DNA of 64,000 nucleotides from the NCBI GenBank assembly GCA_900321715.1, contig ONXC01000008.1, positions 81,677 to 145,676 on the forward strand, given 5' to 3'. Each line of letters starts with the position of its first letter. The first letter of the stretch is position 1. A program made the translations under genes and the position numbers. This DNA is from an uncultured Bacteroidales bacterium. GTDB lineage: Bacteria; Bacteroidota; Bacteroidia; Bacteroidales; UBA932. Shown here piece after piece: positions 45,155-55,395 of this stretch. Below the pieces are notes generated by a model, which saw nothing but the letters and a program-made list of their open reading frames with translations, did no database searches and was not told the origin of the DNA.

Positions 45155-45769
45155 CTAGCAGTCTGAAAGAAGAAGACCAAGGTCTGTGCCCGGATTGTAC
45201 AGACGGGCATCCAGGCCAACCGCCCTTGCGCCGTCTACGTTGGCCTTGTTGTCATCTATGAAAAGGATCTCCTGCGGCGGCAGGCCAATCCTCTGAATCA
45301 CGTACCGGTAGAACTCCGGGGCCGGTTTCATCATCTTGAGATCAGACGATATGAACTGCCCCTTGAAAGTAGCATCCGGGTCAATTCCATTATCCTTAAG
45401 CACCCTGAGGCAGTGCCTCATGGAAATGGGATTATTATTGGAAAGGAGGTAGAGGGGGTATCGGCCTTTAAGGTCAAGTACGGCCTTGACGGTACGGGGA
45501 TCCATCTTCTTGTCAAGAAGTTCCCCCATTGCGTATTCCACATCCTGAGGCTTTGTTCCGGGGCGGGACTCGGCAAGGACAAGATCCTTGAAGTGCTGCT
45601 CGCTTAGACGGCCGCCCTCCAGTTCTCCGTAGATACCCTTCTGGTGATAAGGGTCCAGAAGCTCAGTGATCCTTTCAAAGCCAAGTGTGGAGCGGAATGC
45701 TTCTATGCACCTGCTCATATTGAGGCCGATAAGTACCCCGCCTATGTCAAATACTATTGCTTTAGGCAT
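45155..45769 (-). CDS. HAD-family phosphatase
   Basis: 204 residues. Motif I is FDIGGV with nucleophile Asp8 (the second Asp is replaced by Gly, as in YihX-type sugar-phosphate phosphatases), motif II is LLSNNN, motif III contains Lys of KPAPEFY, and motif IV is FIDDNKANV. It is cytoplasmic. The likely substrate is a small sugar phosphate. It forms an operon with the OPA-type transporter, which imports such compounds. Confidence 0.88.
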   Translation of the reverse strand: MPKAIVFDIGGVLIGLNMSRCIEAFRSTLGFERITELLDPYHQKGIYGELEGGRLSEQHFKDLVLAESRPGTKPQDVEYAMGELLDKKMDPRTVKAVLDLKGRYPLYLLSNNNPISMRHCLRVLKDNGIDPDATFKGQFISSDLKMMKPAPEFYRYVIQRIGLPPQEILFIDDNKANVDGARAVGLDARLYNPGTDLGLLLSDC

Positions 45770-45780
45770 AATTCAGTGCA

Positions 45781-45812
45781 CAAAGGTAGTCATTTGCCGC
45801 GGCATTCGCAAA
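45781..45812 (-). promoter_or_regulatory. Promoter of the HAD-OPA operon
   Basis: TTTG (45809-45812) and TACCTTTG (45781-45788) on the minus strand are 20 bases apart; the ATG follows 11 bases later. The palindromic elements start 8 bases upstream of it. Confidence 0.75.
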
Positions 45813-45820
45813 AGTCCTTT

Positions 45821-45953
45821 GCCGTGTTGACACAAAAACCCCATCCTGGGCATTCTGGCTGTCAACACGGCCACGTTTCTTGCATTTTGGGCCGATTCCC
45901 TTGCCGTGTTGACACAAAAACCCCATTCTGAGCGTTCTGGTTGTCAACACGGC
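45821..45953. repeat. Two copies of a 51-base palindromic element
   Basis: Copies lie at 45821-45871 and 45903-45953. Each has perfect 12-base arms (GCCGTGTTGACA and TGTCAACACGGC) around a core starting ACAAAAACCCCAT and ending TTCTGG. The two cores differ at only four or five positions. Spacer 31 bases. The 54.1 kb cluster has related cores. Confidence 0.85.
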
Positions 45954-45985
45954 TGAGGCAGGACTGCCGCCAGGTTACGAGGCGG

Positions 45986-46064
45986 TGGACCAGGTCCAAG
46001 AATGTTGTGGACTCGGTCCAAGGATGTGGTGGACCAGGTCCAAGAATGTGGTGGACCAGGTCCA
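45986..46064 (+). repeat. 22-base tandem repeat, four copies
   Basis: TGGACCAGGTCCA (second copy TGGACTCGGTCCA) starts at 45986, 46008, 46030 and 46052, an exact 22-base period, with spacer AGAATGTGG or AGGATGTGG. Each unit is itself a palindrome. Confidence 0.9.
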
Positions 46065-46113
46065 GCCCCCAAACCAGTGGAAGCCAAACGACTGATACAC
46101 AGTTAGTTGTGGA

Positions 46114-46145
46114 GTTATTTGGGATTACCAGTAATCCCAAATAAC
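46114..46145. repeat. Perfect 15-base hairpin
   Basis: GTTATTTGGGATTAC pairs fully with GTAATCCCAAATAAC across a 2-base loop. No T-run follows. It is in the repeat-rich 527-base spacer between the HAD gene and yitT; nothing else codes there. Confidence 0.75.
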
Positions 46146-46212
46146 CGCGTAAGTAACTGACAGTTAGCGAGTTGAATTCCACCGTATCGGCATTACAGTA
46201 CCCTGCCGGGGC

Positions 46213-46254
46213 AAAAAAGAAACCCGCACGCGAATTTCACAATTGGCGGCGGGT
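46213..46254 (-). terminator. Terminator behind the yitT-like gene
   Basis: ACCCGC and GCGGGT enclose an inner CGC/GCG stem, followed by TTTCTTTTTT on the minus strand. A second small hairpin (GGTATCA/TGATACC, 46264-46288) lies between it and the stop codon. It would end the atp-yitT transcript. Confidence 0.8.
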
Positions 46255-46296
46255 GTATGGTAAGGTATCAATATTTATGTCTGATACCACTTATAT

Positions 46297-47229
46297 CTAA
46301 TTCTGTGCCAAACTCTTCTTTTTACGAGTTTTTTTATGCCAATCACCGTAAATTTCACTCACATTGCCCGCGGTGATGAATCCGTGGATATCGTTTGACT
46401 TCATATAATCCATAAGGTGGGCAAACTCATCCTGGGTCAGGAGGGACTGTATCTCAACATTCTGATGGCCGTTGTAACCGCCCGTAACGTTGTAAAGGGA
46501 GCATCCACGCTCAAGGTCCTCGATGATATACTTACGTAGGCGCTCGTACTGAGAAGAAATGATGCACACCCTCTTGCGGCGGTTGAGACCGGCTGTGAAA
46601 TAATCCAGCGCAAGGCCGTTGATCCATGTTCCAATAAGGCCGATGACAACCAGTCTGAAAGGGTTGATGGCAAACGCCGTGCAGCAGATGATGGCTCCGG
46701 CAACGGACACTGATGTGCCGATATCAACGTGCATATACTTGTTTACGATCTTAGCCAGGATATCCAGCCCTCCAGTAGACGCGTTGATATGGAACAGGAT
46801 GGTCTGTGATGCGCTGAGGATAAGGACAAAACACAGAAGGTCGAACCAGGGGTCGTTCATAAGGGACATCTGGCCCGGCTCCAGAAGACGCTCAATGGGA
46901 AGTACCTTCTCCCAGAAATCCACCAGGGGACCAAGGATAAGGGCCGTGTAAACCGTCTTGGCCCCGAATTCCTTGCCGATCAGTATCCACGCCAGCACCA
47001 GCAGGATGGCGTTAATGATAACTATCACCTGTGACACCTTTATGCCGATACCTGCAATGTTCAGAAGTTTTCCAATCACAATGGAAAGACCCGTTATGGA
47101 GCCCACAACCAGTTTGGAGGGCATAAGGAAGTAGTACACTGCAGCTGCCGCTATGGTCATGCCGGCAGTCATGATGAACAGTTCCTTCCAGAATTTCCAG
47201 GTTTTCAGAATTTCAAGAATGTTTTTCAT
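46297..47229 (-). CDS. YitT-family membrane protein
   Basis: 310 residues: about five membrane helices, with SKLVVGSITGLSIVIGKLL and STGGLDILAKIVNKY, then a cytoplasmic DUF2179 domain (RVCIISSQYERLRKYIIEDLERGCSLY, TRDEF-like region). The family is widespread with unclear function; membrane transport has been proposed. It begins 20 bases after the atpG stop with no visible promoter, so it probably rides on the ATP synthase transcript, ending at a strong terminator. Confidence 0.88.
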   Translation of the reverse strand: MKNILEILKTWKFWKELFIMTAGMTIAAAAVYYFLMPSKLVVGSITGLSIVIGKLLNIAGIGIKVSQVIVIINAILLVLAWILIGKEFGAKTVYTALILGPLVDFWEKVLPIERLLEPGQMSLMNDPWFDLLCFVLILSASQTILFHINASTGGLDILAKIVNKYMHVDIGTSVSVAGAIICCTAFAINPFRLVVIGLIGTWINGLALDYFTAGLNRRKRVCIISSQYERLRKYIIEDLERGCSLYNVTGGYNGHQNVEIQSLLTQDEFAHLMDYMKSNDIHGFITAGNVSEIYGDWHKKTRKKKSLAQN

Positions 47230-47249
47230 TTTATGTGGTTAGTCTAATC

Positions 47250-48140
47250 TTATTCGGCAGCCTGACCTCCCGCGAGGTCCAGGATTTCAGATGTAATCTT
47301 CTGCTGACGGCCCTTGTTGTACTGAAGGGTGAGTTCAGCAAGCAGGTCCTCTGCATTGTCTGTTGCTGTTTGCATAGCAATTGTGCGGGCCGCATGCTCC
47401 GCCGCCGCGCTGTCAAGGAGCGCCGCGTATAGTTTTAGTTTCAGTGTCCGGGGAAGCAGGGCCTCCAGAAGCTCCCGGGCCGATGGCTCCAGGATGGCGT
47501 CTGGGCCGGGAATAACGGCCCCTTCGTCACCCCCGACGCGATCGGGGGTCTCAATCGGCAGCAGGCGTTCCACCACGGGAACCTGCCGGGAAGTGGATAC
47601 AAAGTGCGTGTACACCAGCGTTACGCCGCTTATCCTGCCTTCGTAAAAATCCTTGGAGAGTTTCTCCACAAGCGCCGCAGCATCGGCATAAGCCGGATGC
47701 TCGGAGAGAGTGGAGTAGTCTGAAGGAGAGCTGAACCCGTCCCTGGCCATTGCATCGGCCATCTTTCGGCCTATGGAATATACCACGTCTCCGGAACGCC
47801 GTACGGCCCTCACCTTTGCAATCACATTGGCATTGAACCCGCCGCAAAGGGAAGAGTTGGACGCAACCGCAATGATCACTGCCGGTGATGTGACATTTTC
47901 CGGCACATCACCCGCAAAATCGGCCTTTTTTGCCGGTGATGTGACTGTTTCCGTCACACCACCCGCACCCGAAGCCATTGCCAGCATCCTCCTCAGTTCC
48001 TCCTCATAGGGCCGCATTGCCACTATGGCATTCTGCGCCTTACGCAGTTTGGCCGATGACACCAGCTTCATTGCCGATGTTATCTTCAGCGTACTCTTGA
48101 CAGACCCTATCCGGCCCTTTATTTCCTTTAACGTTGGCAT
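47250..48140 (-). CDS. atpG: ATP synthase gamma subunit, with repeat-derived inserts
   Basis: 296 residues. The conserved ends are present: LKEIKGRIGSVKSTLKITSAMKLVSSAKL and NAEDLLAELTLQYNKGRQQKITSEILDL. Gamma is the rotating shaft inside the alpha-beta hexamer. Two variable stretches are encoded by palindromic DNA: a 17-residue unit repeated in tandem (TETVTSPAKKADF / PENVTSPA) just before SNSSLCGGF, and PDRVGGDEG before EPSARELLEALLPR. Both are in frame and lie where gamma subunits vary in length, so function is probably kept. It follows atpA after a 149-base spacer. Confidence 0.94.
   Translation of the reverse strand: MPTLKEIKGRIGSVKSTLKITSAMKLVSSAKLRKAQNAIVAMRPYEEELRRMLAMASGAGGVTETVTSPAKKADFAGDVPENVTSPAVIIAVASNSSLCGGFNANVIAKVRAVRRSGDVVYSIGRKMADAMARDGFSSPSDYSTLSEHPAYADAAALVEKLSKDFYEGRISGVTLVYTHFVSTSRQVPVVERLLPIETPDRVGGDEGAVIPGPDAILEPSARELLEALLPRTLKLKLYAALLDSAAAEHAARTIAMQTATDNAEDLLAELTLQYNKGRQQKITSEILDLAGGQAAE
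47531..47551. repeat. Small palindrome inside atpG
   Basis: ACCCCCGA and TCGGGGGT form a perfect 8-base stem around CGCGA. It lies in the stretch coding for the variable loop before EPSARELLEALLPR. Confidence 0.6.
47881..47966. repeat. Tandem 51-base palindromic repeat inside atpG
   Basis: Two copies start at 47881 and 47932. Each has arms GCCGGTGATGTG and CACATCACCCGC or a close variant around a short loop. The period of 51 bases equals 17 codons, so the frame is kept. Confidence 0.8.
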
Positions 48141-48170
48141 ATCCTTTGCGTAAGCGACATATTATCTGAA

Positions 48171-48290
48171 AACCTGTTGCCACCCTCGGCATCACCCCGA
48201 AGGGCAAATATCCCCTTGGGGGGATAATAGGGGGGACAAACTCCCATCCCGGAACGGGAGGGGCCCACCGCAGGTGGGAGGGGTCGCGAT
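48171..48290. repeat. Multi-hairpin repeat between atpA and atpG
   Basis: It begins right at the atpA stop. It contains CCCACC/GGTGGG, TCCCG/CGGGA and TATCCCC/GGGGATA hairpins, and shares GGGAGGGGCCCAC, GTGGGAGGGGTCG and GCCACCCTCGGC with the element inside trmB. No gene fits here. Confidence 0.75.
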
Positions 48291-49873
48291 CATTTCATTG
48301 CTAAAATAACTGATTCGGCGGTTTCGGTGAGAATCTTTTCAATCTCAGGGGTGAGCTTACCTTCTCCAAGAGGGGCAAGGACATCCTGGGAGTGAGTGGC
48401 GCGAAGACGGTCCAGGAATGCATCCTGGAAGGCGCGGACAGAGGAGACTGGAATGTCCCTCATAAGTCCGTGCGTGCCGCAGTAGAGCACCGCCACCTGC
48501 TCCCCAACCGGCATGGGGCTGTACTGGGGCTGGATAAGAAGCTGATTGTTCTTACGGCCCTTATCCAGTGCAAGTTCCGTAACCTTATCCACATCGGACG
48601 AGAACTTTGAGAATGCCTCTAGTTCCGCCCACTGGGCCTGGTCTATCTTTAGGGTACCTGCCACCTTCTTCATGGACTTCACCTGGGCGCTGCCGCCTAC
48701 GCGGGAAACGGATATACCCACATTGATTGCAGGACGTACGCCCTGGTTGAAGAGCGCCTGCTCCAGGTAAATCTGACCGTCCGTGATGGAGATCACGTTT
48801 GTAGGGATATAGGCCGATACATCACCCGCCTGAGTCTCTATTATCGGAAGAGCCGTAAGGGATCCTCCACCCTTCACTTTGTCCTTCAGGGCTTCCGGGA
48901 GGTCGTTCATCTGAGCCGCAACCTCTTGCTGGTCGATGATGCGGGCTGCGCGCTCAAGAAGGCGTGAATGCAGGTAGAAAATGTCTCCGGGATATGCCTC
49001 ACGACCGGAAGGACGTTTCAGAATAAGGGACACCTCACGGTATGCCACAGCCTGCTTTGATAGGTCGTCAAACACAACCAGGGCATGGCGACCGGTGTCA
49101 CGGAAGTACTCTCCAATTGCCGCTCCGGCAAACGGTGCATAATACTGCAACGCGGCGGGATCCGCTGCGGTAGCAGCCACCACAATGGTGTAATCCATTG
49201 CCTTGTGTTCCCTCAGCGTCTGGACTATTGAAGCCACCGTTGAGCCCTTCTGGCCCACGGCAACATAGATGCAGTACACGGGCTCCCCTGCCTCATAAGC
49301 GCCCCTCTGATTGATGATTGTATCAATTGCGATAGCCGTCTTTCCGGTCTGGCGGTCTCCAATTATGAGCTCACGCTGACCGCGGCCGATAGGAATCATG
49401 GCATCAATAGCCTTCAGGCCAGTCTGGAGAGGTTCCGAAACCGGCTGGCGGAAGATAACGCCCGGGGCCTTTCTCTCCAGCGGCATGTCTATCTTCTCCC
49501 CGCCCACGGCGCCAAGGCCGTCCAGGGGGTTGCCAAGAGGGTCTATCACCCTGCCAAGGAGGCTGTCGTTAACGCCAACGGAGGCGATGCGGCCGGTGCG
49601 GCGCACAAGCATTCCTTCCTTCACATGGTCCGTGGGACCCATAAGGACGGCGCCCACGTTATCGGCCTCAAGGTTCATCACAACGGCCATGACTCCGCCG
49701 CCGCAGTCCAGGAGCTCCCCGGCCTCGGCGTGGTCAAGGCCATAGATGCGTACTACGCCGTCGCTCACCTGCAGGGCCTTTCCGATCTCCTCAAACTGGA
49801 GGTCGTTTTTCATATCCCTGAGCTGACTGAGAAGGATGTCGCTTACTTCGCTAGGTTTAAGAGATACGCTCAT
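48290..49873 (-). CDS. atpA: ATP synthase alpha subunit
   Basis: 527 residues. Walker A is GDRQTGKTA, the alpha signature includes [17 protein letters not shown], and the C-terminal helical domain is complete. Alpha alternates with beta in the F1 hexamer and carries non-catalytic nucleotide sites. The start overlaps the atpH stop by one base. Length is slightly above the usual 505-515, with an acceptable loop insertion. Confidence 0.97.
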   Translation of the reverse strand: MSVSLKPSEVSDILLSQLRDMKNDLQFEEIGKALQVSDGVVRIYGLDHAEAGELLDCGGGVMAVVMNLEADNVGAVLMGPTDHVKEGMLVRRTGRIASVGVNDSLLGRVIDPLGNPLDGLGAVGGEKIDMPLERKAPGVIFRQPVSEPLQTGLKAIDAMIPIGRGQRELIIGDRQTGKTAIAIDTIINQRGAYEAGEPVYCIYVAVGQKGSTVASIVQTLREHKAMDYTIVVAATAADPAALQYYAPFAGAAIGEYFRDTGRHALVVFDDLSKQAVAYREVSLILKRPSGREAYPGDIFYLHSRLLERAARIIDQQEVAAQMNDLPEALKDKVKGGGSLTALPIIETQAGDVSAYIPTNVISITDGQIYLEQALFNQGVRPAINVGISVSRVGGSAQVKSMKKVAGTLKIDQAQWAELEAFSKFSSDVDKVTELALDKGRKNNQLLIQPQYSPMPVGEQVAVLYCGTHGLMRDIPVSSVRAFQDAFLDRLRATHSQDVLAPLGEGKLTPEIEKILTETAESVILAMK

Positions 49874-50433
49874 CAGATAATTCTTCTATTCTTTTCTATA
49901 AACTGTTCACGGATAAGGTCCAGCTGGCGCCTTACGCTGGCATCCAGGAGGTAGTCGTCAAGGTCAAACACAAAGCCACCCACAAGGTCAGGGTCCACTT
50001 CCACCTCAATTATCACATCGTCCCCGGTCTTCTGCTTCACCAGGGCCTTCAGGCGCTGAAGAAGGCGCTCGGAGGGCTCACGCGCAGTGGTAAGGCGGGC
50101 TTTCCTTATGCCGATGCTCCTGTGGTAGATGTCCACAAAATCCCTCAGGATATCCTCCACAAGTTCCATCCTGCCGTTGCGGTTAAGAAGGGTGAGGAAA
50201 CGGCTCATCTCCGTGGAAAGCCTGTTCCCAAGGGTAGTCTGGAGGAGTTTTTTCTTGTCAAAGGGAGACACCACGTCATCGGCGGCGGTAACCATACGCC
50301 TGAGGTCCGGCACGGTGCGGATTGCCCCCAGGAGGGTTTCTGCCTCAGAGCACACAAGTTCACCCTGCCCGCTCTCACGGGCATACTTCACCAGCGCATA
50401 GGCATAGCGTGTTATGACGATGCTACGGTTCAC
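49873..50433 (-). CDS. atpH: ATP synthase delta subunit
   Basis: 186 residues, beginning with GTG ([18 protein letters not shown]) in a GTGA overlap with the atpF stop. It has the helical N-terminal domain and the C-terminal [25 protein letters not shown] signature. Delta holds F1 to the peripheral b stalk. Confidence 0.94.
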   Translation of the reverse strand: MNRSIVITRYAYALVKYARESGQGELVCSEAETLLGAIRTVPDLRRMVTAADDVVSPFDKKKLLQTTLGNRLSTEMSRFLTLLNRNGRMELVEDILRDFVDIYHRSIGIRKARLTTAREPSERLLQRLKALVKQKTGDDVIIEVEVDPDLVGGFVFDLDDYLLDASVRRQLDLIREQFIEKNRRII

Positions 50434-50936
50434 GATCCAAGTCTGGCCTCATTTGCCTCATCCACCAGAGACTCTATGAAAGCCCTCTGGCTGCCTGTAT
50501 CCTGGAGTTCGTGGCGGAGCACTTTTTCCGCCACCTCAACGCTCAGGAGGGCAATTTCCTTTCGGACATCCCTCAGGGCGCTCTCTTTCTCCGCCTCAAT
50601 CTGGAGCCTTGCGTTTGCGATGATTGCATCGGCCTCGGAACGCGCCTGGGCCTTAGCATCGGCAAGGATCTTTGCCTTTGCGTCCGTGGCCTCACGGATC
50701 ATCTGGGTCTGCTCCCTTCTGGTTTCCTCCAGCATGCGGGCATGCTCGTCTTTCCACTGAGCCATCTGCGCCTTGATTGTATCGGCATCCTGCAGGGCCT
50801 TCGCGATCTTGGCGCTGCGTTTATCCACCATGTCGGTTATAATGGGAAAACCGAACTTCGCAAGGAGGAAAAACACAATGCCGAAAATCACGACCATCCA
50901 GAAAAGGAGGCCGAAATCTGGCGTCACAAGGTTCAT
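50430..50936 (-). CDS. atpF: ATP synthase b subunit
   Basis: 168 residues: one membrane helix near the start (GLLFWMVVIFGIVFFLLAKFGFP) and a long charged coiled coil. It forms the peripheral stalk of the enzyme. It lies 2 bases after atpE and overlaps atpH. Confidence 0.95.
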   Translation of the reverse strand: MNLVTPDFGLLFWMVVIFGIVFFLLAKFGFPIITDMVDKRSAKIAKALQDADTIKAQMAQWKDEHARMLEETRREQTQMIREATDAKAKILADAKAQARSEADAIIANARLQIEAEKESALRDVRKEIALLSVEVAEKVLRHELQDTGSQRAFIESLVDEANEARLGS

Positions 50937-50938
50937 GG

Positions 50939-51199
50939 CTACTTAATTACAATTGCAAGCAGTGCAACGATGATTGCGAACAGGGCAGCGCCCTCAACCA
51001 TACCGGCAGCGATGATCATGGAGGTACGCAGGTTGCCGGCGCTTTCCGGCTGGCGTGCGATGGCTTCCATGGTGGATTTGCCGATTTTACCGATGCCGAT
51101 AGCTGCTGCGATGGCTGCGATTGCTGCGCCAAGGGCGGCACCTGCCTTTCCGAGGGCTGCGCCCGCGGCTGCCTGGAGAATCAAAGTACTTAAAATCAT
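50939..51199 (-). CDS. atpE: ATP synthase c subunit
   Basis: 86 residues, two hydrophobic helices joined by the polar loop IARQPES. The ion-carrying Glu69 lies in GMVEGAALFAI. The residues after it are Gly-Ala rather than Ser/Thr, and no glutamine is at the matching place in helix 1, so proton rather than sodium coupling is likely. The Gly/Ala-rich helix 1 (GAALGAAIAAIAAAIGIG) is normal for the rotor ring. Confidence 0.96.
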   Translation of the reverse strand: MILSTLILQAAAGAALGKAGAALGAAIAAIAAAIGIGKIGKSTMEAIARQPESAGNLRTSMIIAAGMVEGAALFAIIVALLAIVIK

Positions 51200-51218
51200 A
51201 ATATCAAAGTTTTAAAGT

Positions 51219-52219
51219 TTATTCCTCTTCCTTTTGCCGTGCCAGCCCTATGTAAATGGAGCTGAGCATGGTGAAAACATAAGCCTGGATAAAGGCCACA
51301 AGGCACTCCAGGGCATCCAGGAACACCCCGAAGAGCACGCTCACAACCGTCATTCCTCCGCCAAGGAGCGGGCCGTACTTGGCCATTATGAAAATGATAC
51401 ATACCATGCTGAGTATCATAATATGACCTGCCAGCATGTTGGCAAAGAGACGGATAGTGAGGGATACCGGCTTCATGATGGCGCTGAAAACCTCTATGAC
51501 CGGCATTATGGGTTTAAGGAAGCCCGGAACGTCCGGGGCAAAAATCTCCTTATAATAGTGCTTGGTACCGTTGAAATTCACTGTGAAGAAGGTGCAGAGC
51601 GCAAGCACCAAGGTAATGGCAATATTACCTGTGAGATTGGCCCCGCCCGGGAAGAACGGCATGATTCCAAGGAAGTTGTTGAGAAGGATCCACAGGAAGG
51701 CCATGCAAAGGTAAGGGGAGAACTTCCTGTAATCCGGGCCGATATTCTCCTTTGCCATGTCATGCACCATCATCACAAGCGGCTCCATGGCGGCCGCAAG
51801 GCCCGTTGGAGCCTCCTCAAGGGCATCGTGTTTCCTATACCACCTTGCGGTGAGAAGGACTATGACAAGAAGGAGCGCCGTACTCATCATAAGGGCCAGC
51901 ACGTTCTTGGTTATGGAAATGTCCACGGGACGCTTACCCGTAGTTGCATTCACAAGCTTTCCGTCCTCATTGAACGTGTATCCATGTTCTTCTGCGTGAT
52001 GCGCCGTAAACACCTTCACTCCCTTATCTATCACTATGCACGGCAGCGGAATTGCCACCGGCTCACCCTTCCACTCCGTTATGTGCCACTCATACTCATC
52101 CCCAATGTGGTCAAAGATAATCTCCGACACATTGATCTCAGGAGATTCCTCGGCTTCGCTCGGAATGACAGAGGAAGCGGGAGCCTGAAGAAGAAACAGC
52201 GATATGAGGAAACTAAGGA

Positions 52220-52223
<4 letters not shown>
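51219..52223 (-). CDS. atpB: ATP synthase a subunit
   Basis: 334 residues with a signal-like first helix, a long periplasmic N-terminal part (about 18-115) typical of Bacteroidota, then the membrane domain with the essential Arg in SLTIRLFANMLAGHIMI. It forms the half-channels for protons. Residues 18-27 (SSVIPSEAEE) are the translation of a well-known type of bacterial repeat, in frame just after the first helix. It overlaps atpC by 4 bases. Confidence 0.95.
52145..52166. repeat. CGAGCGAAG-type repeat inside atpB
   Basis: On the minus strand the sequence starts ATTCCGAGCGAAGCCGAGGA and then reads AT, preceded by TGTC. It matches the widespread intergenic repeat with core GAGCGAAG, but is inside the coding region and in frame. 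Confidence 0.7.
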
Positions 52224-54014
<1,791 letters not shown>

Positions 54015-54125
54015 TGATGTTTATTCGCTTTCGTTCCTGGCCGTGGAGACAAGAGCCTGTTTCCTATACTTCTGTTCTTCTGTTTGCCGCCAATCCATCT
54101 GGGGGCCGCCTGAGGCACTTTTTCC

Positions 54126-54406
54126 GTACTGGCGGCAAAGAAAATGCCTCCTGGGGCCGAAATGCCAGCCGCCAGTACACAAAAACCTCATTGTGACCGT
54201 TCTAAATGGCTTGGCGGCAAAGGCGGTCCGTCTTGGGCGAGGTTGGCACCACTTTTGGGCGAGGTTGGTTTTTGTGCGACCAGCCTCGCCCAATCCAAGC
54301 ACCACTGGGTACTCACTGTACACAGAAATGCCTTGCAACGTGTTCGGCCAGTACCATCGAGTACTCACTGTACACAAAAATGCCCTGAAACGTGTATGGC
54401 CAGTAC
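54126..54406. repeat. Cluster of palindromic elements with shared core
   Basis: Five elements. 54126-54178 has 11-base arms GTACTGGCGGC/GCCGCCAGTAC. 54168-54218 shares one arm with it and has the core ACACAAAAACCTCATT. 54255-54293 has 14-base arms starting TTGGGCGAGG, with a direct copy of the left arm 22 bases before. 54308-54355 and 54361-54406 are direct repeats with GTACT/AGTAC arms. Cores resemble those at 45.8 kb. Confidence 0.8.
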
Positions 54407-54650
54407 CGAGAAGGTTGTTGGACCTGGTCCAACTGCAGGCCGGACAAGCCAGGATGTCAAACTTACAAAACGGGAAAAGGAAGTGGTCCGCCTTCTCATG
54501 GAAGACAAGAGCACCAAGATGATTGCCGATGAAATGGGGGTGAGTTATGAAACAATTGTCTGGTACCGCAAGCGCCTTCTGGCCAAACTGGATGTCCACA
54601 CCTCCACCGCCCTCATCGCCGAAGTAATGAATCGGGGGCTGTTGAATTAG
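54396..54650 (+). pseudogene. Orphan LuxR-type HTH, probably a truncated regulator
   Basis: 84 residues from an ATG inside the last palindromic element. Residues about 21-84 are a complete LuxR/NarL DNA-binding domain (LTKREKEVVRLLMEDKSTKM, then IADEMGVSYETIVWYRKRL). The receiver domain normally in front is missing; its place is taken by the repeat cluster. The frame happens to be open to 54144, but that part is repeat sequence. No promoter is seen. It could be a remnant or a small free HTH protein. It is convergent with the LytTR regulator. Confidence 0.55.
54419..54431. repeat. Single copy of the 22-base repeat palindrome
   Basis: TGGACCTGGTCCA, as at 43.7 and 46.0 kb, 12 bases after the palindromic cluster. 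It is inside the N-terminal coding part of the HTH fragment. Confidence 0.8.
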
Positions 54651-54660
54651 GAAGAGATTG

Positions 54661-55389
54661 TCAGAACCCCGGGTTCATCACCAAAAGGAGTTTTTCAATT
54701 CCGCTTTTTGACAGTTCTATTACCCTTGAGCGGCCGTCCGGGGATAAAAGTGTGCATGTGCGTTCCTGGGCATTCAGGCGGCTCACGAGTTGCAGGTTCA
54801 CTATGGTGCTGCGGTCTGCCCGGACAAACGGCGGGTTTTCAAGACGCCTTTCCAGAGACAGCAGACTTTCCAGAATAAGGTCTTCGCCGTCAAACGTGAC
54901 AAGTTTTGAGTAGTTGCCATCGGCCTGGATTGCGGCAATGTCTCCGGGCTCCGCGAAAATCATGCTCCCAACGGCCTTGAAGCCTTTTTTTGTATTTGCC
55001 AATGCCTCTTCAGAGGCGCGGTTGGATATCTTTGCCATGGCGTGGGAAAGCTCAGCCTTGCCTATCGGCTTCACCAGATAATCCACGGCCGAGAGCTTGA
55101 TTGCGCTCATGAGGTACTTGCTGTCGGAGTATGCGGTTGTGAAAATCACGTACGGCAGGGTGATGGTCTGCCTGAGCTCTTCCAGCAGTGAAATTGAGTT
55201 CTGCCCCCGCAGCTGGATGTCCAGGAACAGAAGTTGAGGCCGATGCAGCAGGATACTGTCCCGTGCGCTCTCATAGCTGTCACAGGCATCCACTACCTCT
55301 ATTACAGGGTAGTCTTGCAGCTTTTGAAGCAAGGTAAGTCGCGGCAGGCGCTCGTCTTCCACAACTATGGTTTTAAGTCTTTTTGTCAT
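54661..55389 (-). CDS. LytTR-family response regulator
   Basis: 242 residues: receiver domain with Asp57 (LLFLDIQL), the acidic residues EDE at 11-13 and Lys of YLVKPIG, then a LytTR DNA-binding domain (about 140-240; AEPGDIAAIQADGNYSKLVTF, RADRSTIVNLQLVSRLN). Such regulators bind two or more 9-base direct repeats about 21-22 bases apart. Its partner kinase is the next gene upstream, 6 bases away. Matching direct repeats lie at 58041-58091, upstream of the divergent Ig-like/LRR genes, which are therefore its best candidate targets. Confidence 0.92.
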   Translation of the reverse strand: MTKRLKTIVVEDERLPRLTLLQKLQDYPVIEVVDACDSYESARDSILLHRPQLLFLDIQLRGQNSISLLEELRQTITLPYVIFTTAYSDSKYLMSAIKLSAVDYLVKPIGKAELSHAMAKISNRASEEALANTKKGFKAVGSMIFAEPGDIAAIQADGNYSKLVTFDGEDLILESLLSLERRLENPPFVRADRSTIVNLQLVSRLNAQERTCTLLSPDGRSRVIELSKSGIEKLLLVMNPGF

Positions 55390-55395
55390 TCTTAA

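Noticed and set aside
45986-46064. CRISPR-like array from the 22-base repeats
   Set aside because: The whole 22-base unit repeats with no variable spacers, and no cas genes are present.
54144-54395. Long N-terminal extension of the HTH gene
   Set aside because: The open frame runs through direct and inverted repeats that are open in several frames; no domain is seen.
54126-54406. Integron attC sites
   Set aside because: Variable arms around a conserved core recall attC, but there is no integron integrase, no cassette genes between copies and no core-site motif pair.
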